Translations under genes and position numbers: made by a program
Assembly: GCA_020434465.1 (NCBI GenBank)
Contig: JAGRAS010000062.1
Span: 1 to 7,931, forward strand
Direction of reading: 5' to 3'
DNA: 7,931 nt
From: Bdellovibrionales bacterium
GTDB taxonomy: Bacteria; Bdellovibrionota; UBA2361; JAGRAS01
Part shown: piece after piece, positions 1 to 6,114 of the stretch
How positions within the stretch are numbered: the stretch's first letter is position 1
Layout of the letters: each line of letters starts with the position of its first letter
The notes under the pieces: generated by a model
What the model was told of the DNA's origin: nothing
What the model saw: the letters and a program-made list of their open reading frames with translations, nothing else
Database searches by the model: none

Positions 1-778
1 TAATGTTGTGCTTGAATGGGTTGGAAAAAAACCCGAGGAACAGGTGGTATCTAAGGTTACAGCAATTTTATCAAAAGATTTCAATATAGTTGTTAGTTCA
101 TCAAGAATTAAAGGGGCGGGTGGTTCAGTAGGAATAGATGGCCAAAAAGCTAAATCTTCAATCTCTGAATTTAGTGGTGAAAAAAGAGAGGGTTTTGGCT
201 CTGCGTTAAGTAATTCAATGCCCGACAAGTCAGTAAGCTTATTTGATGGAATAGAATCAATTGAAACTTCTCATAGAGATGACTTGCAGCAAAAAAATGA
301 TCGCTTAACTGAAATCCCATCAATGTCTCCCTCGTCTCCATCTATAAATAAAGAAAATTTAGCAGCTAAGGGGATTAATACAGGTCGGTTTTCATTAGCT
401 GATGAAAGTGCGCTTTGGGATGAGGCGGATGCTCGAGTAGTTGGTGGCACGCTTAGGTCAGGGCAAAAAATCGAGTCAGATCACTCTCTAGTTGTTCTTG
501 GAGATGTAAATTCCGGTGCTGAGGTTGTTGCTGGTGGTGATATTGTTGTACTTGGTAAATTACGGGGGGTTGCTCATGCAGGAGCCTATGATGAAACAGG
601 TGGGGGAAGATTTATTTTTGCTTTGGAATTACAGCCAACTCAGCTTAGAATAGGCACTGTTATTTCCAGAGGAAGTTCTGATGGCAGTAGATCAGCAGAG
701 ATAGCTAAGGTAGATGGCAATTTAATTGTGGTGGAGCCTTATAATGCAAGAAGCGCTGTTCGACGCAATATTATATAG
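1..778 (+). CDS. minC: Septum site-determining protein MinC, 5'-truncated by the window edge
   Basis: MinC is the inhibitor of FtsZ ring assembly. MinD recruits it to the membrane so that division is blocked away from mid-cell. The frame is open from base 2 with no stop, so the true start lies upstream; GTG at 8 is internal to the domain and is not taken as the start. The first 35 or so residues fit the second half of the MinC N-terminal domain (a beta strand, a helix, then FNIVVSSS). A Ser-rich, low-complexity linker of about 105 residues follows (about 113-439). The C-terminal beta-helix domain (about 440-748) is clear: RSGQKI, LGDVNSGAEVVAGGDIVVLG, LRGVAHAG and LQPTQLRIG. This domain dimerises and binds MinD in the family. 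The stop is TAG at 776-778, 26 bp before minD. The linker is much longer than in the E. coli or Bacillus proteins. The identification is very secure from the C-terminal half. Confidence 0.95.
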   Translation, partial: NVVLEWVGKKPEEQVVSKVTAILSKDFNIVVSSSRIKGAGGSVGIDGQKAKSSISEFSGEKREGFGSALSNSMPDKSVSLFDGIESIETSHRDDLQQKNDRLTEIPSMSPSSPSINKENLAAKGINTGRFSLADESALWDEADARVVGGTLRSGQKIESDHSLVVLGDVNSGAEVVAGGDIVVLGKLRGVAHAGAYDETGGGRFIFALELQPTQLRIGTVISRGSSDGSRSAEIAKVDGNLIVVEPYNARSAVRRNII

Positions 779-804
779 TTTTTAATTAACAAGGGATAAA
801 GGTC

Positions 805-1632
805 ATGAGTTTAAGAAATGGTTCAAATACGAAGAAAGGGCAAGGAGAAGTTATTGTTGTCACTTCCGGAAAAGGGGGTGTAGGCAAGACAACAACAACT
901 GCAAGTCTTGGAGCTGCGCTTGCAATGAGAGGTAAGCGAACTCTTGTAGTTGATGCTGATATTGGCTTAAGAAATCTTGATGTAATCCTTGGTCTGGAAA
1001 ATAGGATTGTTTTTAATCTAGTGGATGTGGCCAAAAAAGTCTGTAAGCCGAGCCAGGCTATAATTAAATCTAAGAAATCGAGTAATTTGTTTTTACTGCC
1101 AGCTTCGCAAACTGATGACAAAGATGTTGTTAATGAAGAAGAGGTAAAGAGCGCTTTAGATCAGTTCAGAAGAGAGTTCCATTTTATACTTGTTGATTCT
1201 CCTGCTGGGATTGAGCAAGGATTTAAAAATGCTTGTGCTGGCGCAGACTCTGCACTGGTAGTTACAACACCTGAGGTTTCTGCAATTAGGGATGCTGATA
1301 GAGTTGTAGGACTGCTTTCAGCTGAGGGTGTTGAACCTTCTTTGATCATCAACAGGGTCGACTATGATATGGTTAGACGTGGAGATATGCTTTCAGTTCC
1401 TGATGTTCAAGATATTCTTGGTGTTGATCTTATGGGGGTGATTGAGCGCGACGATCAGATTATTATTGCAGCAAATACTGGTGAGCCAGTTGTTTATAAT
1501 CCAAAATCGAGAGCTGGCAGAGCATTCTCTGATATTGCTGGTAGGTTATGTGGTGAAAATATACCGGTTATTGATCCAACTGCAATTAACTTCTGGGGGA
1601 GATTAAGTCGTAGACTAGGGGTGAACGGTTAA
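805..1632 (+). CDS. minD: Septum site-determining ATPase MinD
   Basis: MinD is a membrane-cycling ATPase of the ParA/MinD family. With ATP bound it dimerises, binds the inner membrane and recruits MinC; MinE stimulates hydrolysis and release. The 275-residue protein has the deviant Walker A motif GKGGVGKTT at 22-30 (signature Lys23, Lys28), the Walker A' stretch VVDADIGLRNLD at 48-59, and Walker B with LVDSPAGIEQGF around Asp131. TTPEVSAIRDADRV and LIINRV are also typical. The last 14 residues, with FWGRLSRRLG, look like the amphipathic membrane-targeting helix. ATG at 805 is preceded by AAGGGA at 791-796 with an 8-base gap. There is no other ATG or GTG before the Walker motif, so a tail of about 15 residues precedes VIVVTSGKGG, where E. 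coli MinD has about 4. It lies between minC and minE as in the usual min operon. Confidence 0.98.
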   Translation: MSLRNGSNTKKGQGEVIVVTSGKGGVGKTTTTASLGAALAMRGKRTLVVDADIGLRNLDVILGLENRIVFNLVDVAKKVCKPSQAIIKSKKSSNLFLLPASQTDDKDVVNEEEVKSALDQFRREFHFILVDSPAGIEQGFKNACAGADSALVVTTPEVSAIRDADRVVGLLSAEGVEPSLIINRVDYDMVRRGDMLSVPDVQDILGVDLMGVIERDDQIIIAANTGEPVVYNPKSRAGRAFSDIAGRLCGENIPVIDPTAINFWGRLSRRLGVNG

Positions 1633-1670
1633 TTAATTTGTTATGAGATTTTAGAATTTTAAACTATGTA

Positions 1671-1684
1671 AGAGGTATAAAGTG
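1671..1684 (+). promoter_or_regulatory. Ribosome binding site supporting the GTG start of minE
   Basis: AGAGG at 1671-1675 lies 6 bases before GTG at 1682. No in-frame ATG lies near the beginning of the MinE homology, and the GTG places the amphipathic MIQGLIQKLFG segment exactly at the N-terminus, as in other MinE proteins. Confidence 0.75.
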
Positions 1685-2071
1685 ATTCAAGGATTAATAC
1701 AAAAACTCTTTGGTAATAACGGAAATAGTAAGTCACTAGCGAAAAGCAGGCTTCACTTTGTGCTTGTTCAGGATAGAACAGGGCTTACAAATGAAGAGAT
1801 GAATAATTTCAAGCAGGAGCTAGTAACTGTGATTGAGAAATACTTTCACCTTGATAAAGAAGGATTTGATGTTGCTTATAAGAGAGAGTCTGATGCTAGT
1901 ACGCTTTTAATCAACTCTCCTGTGCTTGTTAAACGACAGCAGGCTCCAAAGGGTAAGATTGAAAAGAGAAAGATTAAAGAAAAAGCTGATGTTAGTAGTT
2001 CAAATAAATCTTCTAAGATAGCAGAGGGTGCTGACGCAAAGTCTGCTGGTCAAACTGCAGAAAATCTTTGA
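1682..2071 (+). CDS. minE: Cell division topological specificity factor MinE, with long C-terminal tail
   Basis: MinE confines MinC/MinD action to the cell poles by binding membrane-bound MinD and triggering ATP hydrolysis, which drives the Min oscillation. The first residues, MIQGLIQKLFG, form a short amphipathic segment of the membrane-targeting kind. AKSRLHFVLVQDR (20-32) matches the MinD-contact segment (E. coli AKERLQIIVAERR), with the conserved Arg at 23. Residues 36-86 fit the dimerisation domain (NFKQELVTVIEKYFHLD, then the strand STLLINSPV). Residues 87-129 are extra: a hydrophilic tail rich in Lys, Ser, Ala and Glu with no pattern I recognise. At 129 residues it is about 40 longer than E. 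coli MinE. The GTG start is supported by AGAGG at 1671-1675. It follows minD after 49 bp with no visible terminator or promoter, so co-transcription is likely. No terminator is visible in the 12 bp between its stop and that of convergent ald. Confidence 0.93.
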   Translation: MIQGLIQKLFGNNGNSKSLAKSRLHFVLVQDRTGLTNEEMNNFKQELVTVIEKYFHLDKEGFDVAYKRESDASTLLINSPVLVKRQQAPKGKIEKRKIKEKADVSSSNKSSKIAEGADAKSAGQTAENL

Positions 2072-2083
2072 TTGCAAATAATA

Positions 2084-3199
2084 CTAATTAAAAATCTCAT
2101 CAATCGGAGTAAATTTTATTCCAACTGCTTCAGAAACAGCTCTGTTTGTTAGTTTGCCCTGAATAGTATTTACAGCATTTCTTAAAATCTGATTTTCCTT
2201 AATTGCTTTACTAATTCCTTTATCTGCTAATTCAACAATATAAGGTAGTGTTGCAGATGTTAGTGCCTTTGTTGATGTAACAGGCACTTGAGCTGGCATG
2301 TTACAGACTCCGTAATGGATAACGTCTTCTTCAAGGTAAACTGGATTATCAAGAGATGTTGGTTTAATTGTTTCTCCACATCCTCCCTGATCAATGCTTA
2401 TATCTACGAATACAGAATCTTTTTTCATTGATTTGATAATATCGCGAGTAATTAGTTTTGGTGCTGCAGCTCCAGGAATGAGCACTGCGCCAATTAAAAG
2501 ATCGGCATTTGCACATTCTCTAGCTAGGCTAGCAGGAGTAGAGAATAAGCCTCGAGCACGACCATTAAATTCTAATTTGATTCTTTCAAGTGCAGAATGA
2601 GAAATATCTAAAACTGTTACGTCAGCTCCCATGCCAACAGCAATTTCGCATGCTGCTCTACCTGCGATACCGGCTCCAATAATTACAACCTGAGCAGCGT
2701 CAACTCCGATTGCACCGCCTGTTAGCACGCCTCGACCACCATTCTGGGAAAGTAAAAAGTAAGATCCGTTTAATACAGAAAGCTTTCCAGCAATCTCACT
2801 CATTGGTTCAAGAAGAGGTAATTTGCCATCTTTTGTTTGAACTAATTCGTAAGCTATTCCAGTTAAGCCGCCATTTAGCATTGCATTTGTAACGTCTGGC
2901 ATGCTAGCCAAGTGCAAATAGTCAAATAAAGTTACATCTTTACGAAAGTACTGATATTCTTCTTCGTGTGGCTCTTTAACTTTTACTACTAACTCTGACT
3001 CGTTCCAAACTTCAGCAAGTGTATTAACAATTTTACACCCTACATCTTTATAAGAGTCATTAGAAAAGTGAGAACCAACACCTGCGTCTTTTTCAATCAA
3101 AACAGTATGGCCTTTAGCAACTAGCTTGCTTGCACCATCGGGCGTTAAGGCAATTCTTTTTTCTAGTGTTTTTCGTTCTTTTGGAATTCCTATAATCAT
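2084..3199 (-). CDS. ald: Alanine dehydrogenase
   Basis: The enzyme catalyses reversible NAD-dependent oxidative deamination of L-alanine to pyruvate and ammonia in the cytoplasm, and family members form hexamers. The 371 residues are full length for the family. Residue numbers agree with those of known alanine dehydrogenases: Arg15 in KRIALTP, Lys75 in VVKVKEP, His96 in DYLHLAS and Asp270 in DISIDQGG, the substrate-binding and catalytic positions. The NAD-binding fold shows GAGIAG at 175-180 and Asp198 in VTVLDIS, consistent with NAD rather than NADP. LPLLEPMSEIAG, GAVLIPGAAAPKL and NMPAQVPVTSTKALTSATLP are also characteristic. ATG at 3199-3197 is preceded on the minus strand by AGGA with a 6-base gap. 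The gene is a single-gene unit, divergent from folD and convergent with minE. The related lysine-pathway dehydrogenases and transhydrogenase alpha subunits are less likely given the length and residue matches. Confidence 0.96.
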   Translation of the reverse strand: MIIGIPKERKTLEKRIALTPDGASKLVAKGHTVLIEKDAGVGSHFSNDSYKDVGCKIVNTLAEVWNESELVVKVKEPHEEEYQYFRKDVTLFDYLHLASMPDVTNAMLNGGLTGIAYELVQTKDGKLPLLEPMSEIAGKLSVLNGSYFLLSQNGGRGVLTGGAIGVDAAQVVIIGAGIAGRAACEIAVGMGADVTVLDISHSALERIKLEFNGRARGLFSTPASLARECANADLLIGAVLIPGAAAPKLITRDIIKSMKKDSVFVDISIDQGGCGETIKPTSLDNPVYLEEDVIHYGVCNMPAQVPVTSTKALTSATLPYIVELADKGISKAIKENQILRNAVNTIQGKLTNRAVSEAVGIKFTPIDEIFN

Positions 3200-3472
3200 T
3201 TTTTATCCTAATTTGATTGAAAATAGTTTATATATACACCTCTAAATTTATTGAGTAAAGAGAGCCCCGAACTGCTCATTAGAGCTACATCAAACAGCAA
3301 TTTTTATCGGGGTAAAGCCTCGACTTGTCTTTTCTTGCAAAGATTTCGGTAGATTGCATTTCGTAGCAGCTTTCTTAAACCGATCCCAGGTTAATAGCGT
3401 TTTGAAGCTACTAAAAACTTGCCATTATTTAGCCCATGGGATTCAATAAGCCAAAATTTTAAAGTTATTCAA
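3200..3472. other. Divergent ald-folD intergenic region with several inverted repeats
   Basis: No protein-coding gene is supported here. The part from about 3264 to 3411 holds several inverted repeats. CCCCGA at 3265-3270 pairs with TCGGGG at 3307-3312, enclosing a GCTC-ATTA-GAGC hairpin at 3274-3285. TGCAA at 3336-3340 pairs with TTGCA at 3354-3358, and TCGGT at 3346-3350 pairs with ACCGA at 3379-3383. GTAGC at 3363-3367 could pair with GCTAC at either 3284-3288 or 3407-3411, so two exclusive folds are conceivable. This could be a folD leader, a small RNA or operators; no known RNA family is recognised. No confident folD promoter was found. Confidence 0.35.
3231..3259 (-). promoter_or_regulatory. 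Candidate sigma70-type promoter of ald
   Basis: On the minus strand a -35 element TTTACT (3259-3254) is separated by exactly 17 bp from a -10 element TATATA (3236-3231), 4/6 and 5/6 matches to consensus. Transcription would start near 3224 and give a 5' leader of about 25 bases containing the AGGA ribosome binding site. The spacing and position are good, but the region is AT-rich, so a chance match is possible. Confidence 0.5.
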
Positions 3473-4414
3473 ATGAGTAGTATCGCTGAAAGTACAAAGC
3501 CAACACAGCCTAAAATTCTAAATGGCAAGTGGCTGGCAGCTCAGTATCATCAGATAATTCGAGATGAGGCCGATCGTTTACGACCGCATATTGGTAGAGC
3601 TCCTGGCTTGGGAGTTATTATTGTAGGTAATGATCCAGCTTCAAAAACTTATGTTAGAAATAAAGAAAAGGTAGCAAGAACGAAGTGCGGATTTCATGTT
3701 GTTGATGTTGAATTACCGGCTGATGCAAGTGATGCCGAGATTGTTGAAGAAATTAATTGTTTAAACAAAGATAATACAATTGATGGTATCCTATTACAGC
3801 TTCCACTCCCAAAAGGTAGGAATGAAAAATTTTGTTTGGATTCTATTGATCCAAGAAAAGATGCAGATGGCTTGCATCCTTTAAATCAAGGTTTGCTTGT
3901 AAGAGGCGAAGGGAAGTTAAGATCTTGCACGCCTATGGGTTGCTTAAAACTAATTGATCTGGCGTATTCAGATATCGATCCTCAATCCAAGCCAAAATTA
4001 ACTAAAGATATACCTTCTAAAGACTTGTCAGGAAAAAATGCCGTTGTAATAGGGCGTTCTTTGCTTGTAGGAAAGCCCATGGCTCATTTATTACTTGAAA
4101 GAAATGCTACTGTGAGCATTGCTCATTCAAGAACAAAGAATATAGAAAAAATCTGTCGCCAGGCAGATATTTTAGTTGCTGCGGTTGGAGTGCCAAAAAT
4201 GGTTAAAGCAGACTGGGTGAAAGATGGAGCTGTTGTTATAGATGTAGGAATTAACCAACTTGATGATGGAAGCTTAGTTGGAGATGTAGATTTTGAAGCT
4301 GTAATGGATAAAACTTTAGCTATCACACCAGTTCCTGGAGGGGTTGGCCCGATGACTATCACATTCTTAATGATGAATACCTTGAACGCGTTTAAACGAA
4401 AATTTCATGACTAA
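3473..4414 (+). CDS. folD: Bifunctional methylenetetrahydrofolate dehydrogenase / methenyltetrahydrofolate cyclohydrolase FolD
   Basis: FolD oxidises 5,10-methylene-THF to 5,10-methenyl-THF with NADP and hydrolyses that to 10-formyl-THF, which feeds purine and formyl-Met synthesis. With ATG at 3473 it has 313 residues. Active-site motifs are present: YVRNKEK (Tyr60, Lys64), DGILLQLPLP (104-113, Gln109), KDADGLHP (Asp132) and CTPMG. The cofactor motif GRSLLVGKP (194-202) and the C-terminal PVPGGVGPMT (286-295) follow. About 10 extra residues (around 171-183, Lys-rich) sit between CTPMG and the cofactor domain. The frame is open back to 3398, so a TTG start at 3419 (331 residues) is possible. 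ATG is preferred because it leaves only about 14 residues before the conserved ILNGK. Neither start has a Shine-Dalgarno sequence. It lies 179 bp upstream of gcvT in the same direction, and its substrate is the product of that operon. Confidence 0.95.
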   Translation: MSSIAESTKPTQPKILNGKWLAAQYHQIIRDEADRLRPHIGRAPGLGVIIVGNDPASKTYVRNKEKVARTKCGFHVVDVELPADASDAEIVEEINCLNKDNTIDGILLQLPLPKGRNEKFCLDSIDPRKDADGLHPLNQGLLVRGEGKLRSCTPMGCLKLIDLAYSDIDPQSKPKLTKDIPSKDLSGKNAVVIGRSLLVGKPMAHLLLERNATVSIAHSRTKNIEKICRQADILVAAVGVPKMVKADWVKDGAVVIDVGINQLDDGSLVGDVDFEAVMDKTLAITPVPGGVGPMTITFLMMNTLNAFKRKFHD

Positions 4415-4435
4415 AGCATTCTGATTAAAAAAGAT

Positions 4436-4454
4436 TGTTGATAAATGTTGATAA
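4436..4454. repeat. Tandem TGTTGATAA direct repeat with 10-bp period
   Basis: TGTTGATAA occurs at 4436-4444 and again at 4446-4454, separated by one base, so the two copies lie one helical turn apart on the same DNA face. This arrangement suits a tandem protein-binding site. On the minus strand each copy reads TTATCAACA, one base from the DnaA-box consensus TTATCCACA, but the meaning is unproven. Confidence 0.55.
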
Positions 4455-4461
4455 CTCTAGA

Positions 4462-4489
4462 AAGCTCAAGTGCTACAAAGCCTTAGCTT
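4462..4489 (+). other. Imperfect hairpin in the gcvT leader
   Basis: AAGCT-c-AAG at 4462-4470 pairs with CTTAGCTT at 4482-4489, giving 8 base pairs with one bulged C and an 11-base loop. It is not followed by a T run, so it is not a standard terminator. It could be an mRNA leader structure or incidental. Confidence 0.35.
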
Positions 4490-4495
4490 AGTCGA

Positions 4496-4507
4496 ATTTA
4501 GCTAAAT
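4496..4507. repeat. Perfect 12-bp palindrome ATTTAGCTAAAT
   Basis: The sequence equals its own reverse complement and lies about 87 bp upstream of the gcvT start. Such a site could bind a dimeric regulator. In AT-rich DNA a chance palindrome of this size is not rare, so function is uncertain. Confidence 0.4.
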
Positions 4508-4593
4508 CAAAGCTTATAAATTTAGTTTAAGTTACTTGATATCTAATCTCTGTTCTGCAAAACTTCCGGCAGTTTATTGTTTTTTATTCAATT

Positions 4594-5691
4594 ATGGATG
4601 AATTAAAAAGAACCCCACTTTATCAAAACCATCTTGATCTTGGTGGTAAAATAGTTCCATTTGCAGGCTGGGAACTTCCCGTTTTGTATTCAAGTGTTAT
4701 TGAAGAGCACAAGAATGTTCGACAACATGCAGGCTTATTTGATGTTAGTCATATGGGTGAAGTTTTTGTTGAAGGCAAAGATGCCGAGGCAGCATTACAA
4801 TATATGACTTGCAATGATGTATCGCAGTTGGCCGATGGTGAAGCGCAGTATTCGGCGATTATAAATCCTGAGGGAGGCGTTGTTGATGATATAATTATTT
4901 ATCGTTTCAACCAAGAGTCATTTCTAATTTGTGTGAATGCTTCTAATGCCGAAAAAGATTTCAAGTGGTTTGTTGAGCATAATAATTTTAGTTGTGATTT
5001 TATTAATCGTTCAAATGAGTTTGGGCAAATCGCACTTCAAGGCCCAAAGAGTTGTTTGATAGCAAATGAATTATCTCCTAGCTTTAATGTTGATAATGTT
5101 AAATATTTTAGCTTTGCTGAAGGAGAGATTGCAGGAATTAAAGTCATTGCTGCAAGAACCGGCTATACTGGTGAAGATGGATTTGAATTTTTTGTGAAGG
5201 CTGAAGAAACCTCAGCATTGTGGAATGCAATTCTTGAAGCAGGGCAAGGTTTTAACTTGCTCCCTGCAGGTCTTGGAGCTAGAGACTCGCTTAGACTTGA
5301 AGCTTGTTATCCTTTACATGGTCACGAACTGTCAGATGAAATTAGTGCCATAGAATCTGGTATTGGGTGGACTGTTAAATTAGACAAGGGAGATTTTATT
5401 GGTAAGTCAGTTTTAGAAGATCATAAAAATAATGGGTCTCCTAGAAAACTAAAAGGTTTTTATGTTTTAGATAAAGGAATTGTTCGTGAAGGAGCAGTTT
5501 TATTTGATGACTCTGGTAGTCAGATTGGAGTTTGTACTAGCGGTACAAAAACTCCCACTGTAGAAAAGGCTTTGGGGTTAGCTTTGCTAAATACTGAAAA
5601 CACAAAGCTTGGTAGTAATTTTCTTGCTGATGTTAGAGGTCGTAAGCTTCGTTGTGAAGTTGTTAAGACCCCTTTTTATAAAAGAACATAA
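4594..5691 (+). CDS. gcvT: Aminomethyltransferase, glycine cleavage system T protein
   Basis: T protein takes the aminomethyl group from lipoylated H protein, transfers the one-carbon unit to tetrahydrofolate to form 5,10-methylene-THF, and releases ammonia. The 365 residues match E. coli GcvT (364). Landmarks in order are TPLYQNH at 7-13, FAGWELPVLY at 23-32, GLFDVSHMGEV at 47-57, GGVVDD at 94-99 with the conserved acidic residues of the active site, ALQGP at 147-151, RTGYTGEDGFE at 188-198 and GLGARDSLRLEA at 226-237. The C-terminal barrel domain ends near CEVVKTPFYK. Sarcosine and dimethylglycine dehydrogenase relatives and YgfZ are excluded by length and by the adjacent gcvH and gcvP. ATG at 4594 fits the family N-terminus but has no Shine-Dalgarno sequence; TTATTCAA lies just upstream. 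It is the first gene of gcvTHP, 14 bp before gcvH. Confidence 0.97.
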   Translation: MDELKRTPLYQNHLDLGGKIVPFAGWELPVLYSSVIEEHKNVRQHAGLFDVSHMGEVFVEGKDAEAALQYMTCNDVSQLADGEAQYSAIINPEGGVVDDIIIYRFNQESFLICVNASNAEKDFKWFVEHNNFSCDFINRSNEFGQIALQGPKSCLIANELSPSFNVDNVKYFSFAEGEIAGIKVIAARTGYTGEDGFEFFVKAEETSALWNAILEAGQGFNLLPAGLGARDSLRLEACYPLHGHELSDEISAIESGIGWTVKLDKGDFIGKSVLEDHKNNGSPRKLKGFYVLDKGIVREGAVLFDDSGSQIGVCTSGTKTPTVEKALGLALLNTENTKLGSNFLADVRGRKLRCEVVKTPFYKRT

Positions 5692-5705
5692 ATTAAGGAG
5701 AGGCT

Positions 5706-6083
5706 ATGAATTTTCCAGAAGATTTAAAGTACACGAAGGATCATGAATGGGTAAAGCTTGACGGGAATGTTGCCACTATTGGAATTACTGATTTTGCTCA
5801 AGATGAATTGGGTGAGGTGGTTTTTGTTGAATTGCCTGAAATTGGCTCTGAGTTTAATAAGGCAGATTCGATTTGTGTTGTTGAGTCAACTAAAGCAGCT
5901 TCTGATGTTTATGCTCCTATTGGTGGAAAGGTTATAGAAGTTAATTCTAATTTAGCTGACTCACCAGAGTTGATTAATAGCAGCCCATATTCTGATGCTT
6001 GGCTGGTTAAGTTAGAAAATCCTAACCTAGAGGATTTAGAAAAATTAATGTCAGTGGAAGAGTATAAAAATCACGTAAGCTAA
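5706..6083 (+). CDS. gcvH: Glycine cleavage system H protein (lipoyl carrier)
   Basis: H protein carries the aminomethyl intermediate on a lipoyl-lysine arm from P to T protein and is then reoxidised by L protein (dihydrolipoamide dehydrogenase, not in this window). The 125 residues are typical for the family. The N-terminus FPEDLKYTKDHEWVKL and ATIGITDFAQDELGEVVFVELPE are diagnostic. The lipoylation site is Lys63 in VESTKAASDVYAP, followed by INSSPYSDAWLVKL. ATG at 5706 has a strong ribosome binding site, AAGGAG at 5695-5700 with a 5-base gap, in contrast to gcvT upstream. The short gaps to gcvT (14 bp) and gcvP (28 bp) indicate one operon. Confidence 0.98.
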   Translation: MNFPEDLKYTKDHEWVKLDGNVATIGITDFAQDELGEVVFVELPEIGSEFNKADSICVVESTKAASDVYAPIGGKVIEVNSNLADSPELINSSPYSDAWLVKLENPNLEDLEKLMSVEEYKNHVS

Positions 6084-6096
6084 ACATTAGCTTGAA

Positions 6097-6114
6097 AAGG
6101 GAGTAGTTTTTGTG
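6097..6114 (+). promoter_or_regulatory. Ribosome binding site favouring the GTG start of gcvP
   Basis: AAGGGAG at 6097-6103 lies 8 bases before GTG at 6112. An in-frame ATG at 6139 would give an N-terminus nearer in length to E. coli GcvP, but its upstream AGAGAAG is weaker. The strong site therefore favours GTG. Confidence 0.6.

Larger units (their letters stand above)
4415..4593. other. folD-gcvT intergenic region, AT-rich leader of the gcv genes
   Basis: This 179-bp gap holds no gene. It contains a tandem 9-bp repeat, an imperfect hairpin and a 12-bp palindrome, listed separately. None of the conserved core of a glycine riboswitch is visible, and no rho-independent terminator for folD (a GC-rich hairpin followed by a T run) is seen. 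TCTAAT at 4542-4547 resembles a -10 box but has no good -35 partner, so the gcv promoter is not assigned. The stretch before gcvT is T-rich with no purine-rich ribosome binding site. Confidence 0.5.

Noticed and set aside
8..10. GTG as the start codon of minC
   Set aside because: The frame is open to the left edge and the residues around it match the middle of the MinC N-terminal domain, so the gene is cut by the window rather than starting here.
786..1352. Open frames on the minus strand over minD
   Set aside because: They lie antisense to a full-length MinD with all motifs, resemble no known protein, and are shadows of the real frame. The same holds for frames opposite ald (2394-2600, 2710-2892) and folD (4123-4362).
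2060..2100. Bidirectional terminator between minE and ald
   Set aside because: AAAATCT occurs twice here but as a direct repeat, and GATTG/CAATC is too short and distant; no GC-rich hairpin with a T run is present.
3436..3462. Eight-codon upstream open frame (MGFNKPKF) before folD
   Set aside because: It has no ribosome binding site and no composition suggesting attenuation; a frame this short is expected by chance.
3260..3472. ZTP riboswitch, 6S RNA or SRP RNA upstream of folD
   Set aside because: The conserved motifs of the ZTP aptamer and of SRP RNA are absent, and the stems seen do not form the long rod with a central bubble expected for 6S RNA.
3419..3472. TTG at 3419 as the folD start
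   Set aside because: It adds 18 residues with no family counterpart and has no ribosome binding site. The ATG at 3473 already precedes the conserved region by 14 residues. It cannot be fully excluded.
4436..4560. Replication origin in the folD-gcvT gap
   Set aside because: Two near-consensus DnaA boxes next to AT-rich DNA are suggestive, but there are too few boxes and no dnaA, dnaN, gidA or rnpA neighbours.
4415..4593. Glycine riboswitch upstream of gcvT
   Set aside because: Expected from the gene context, but the conserved core sequences and the tandem aptamer layout could not be found by eye. A covariance-model search would settle it.
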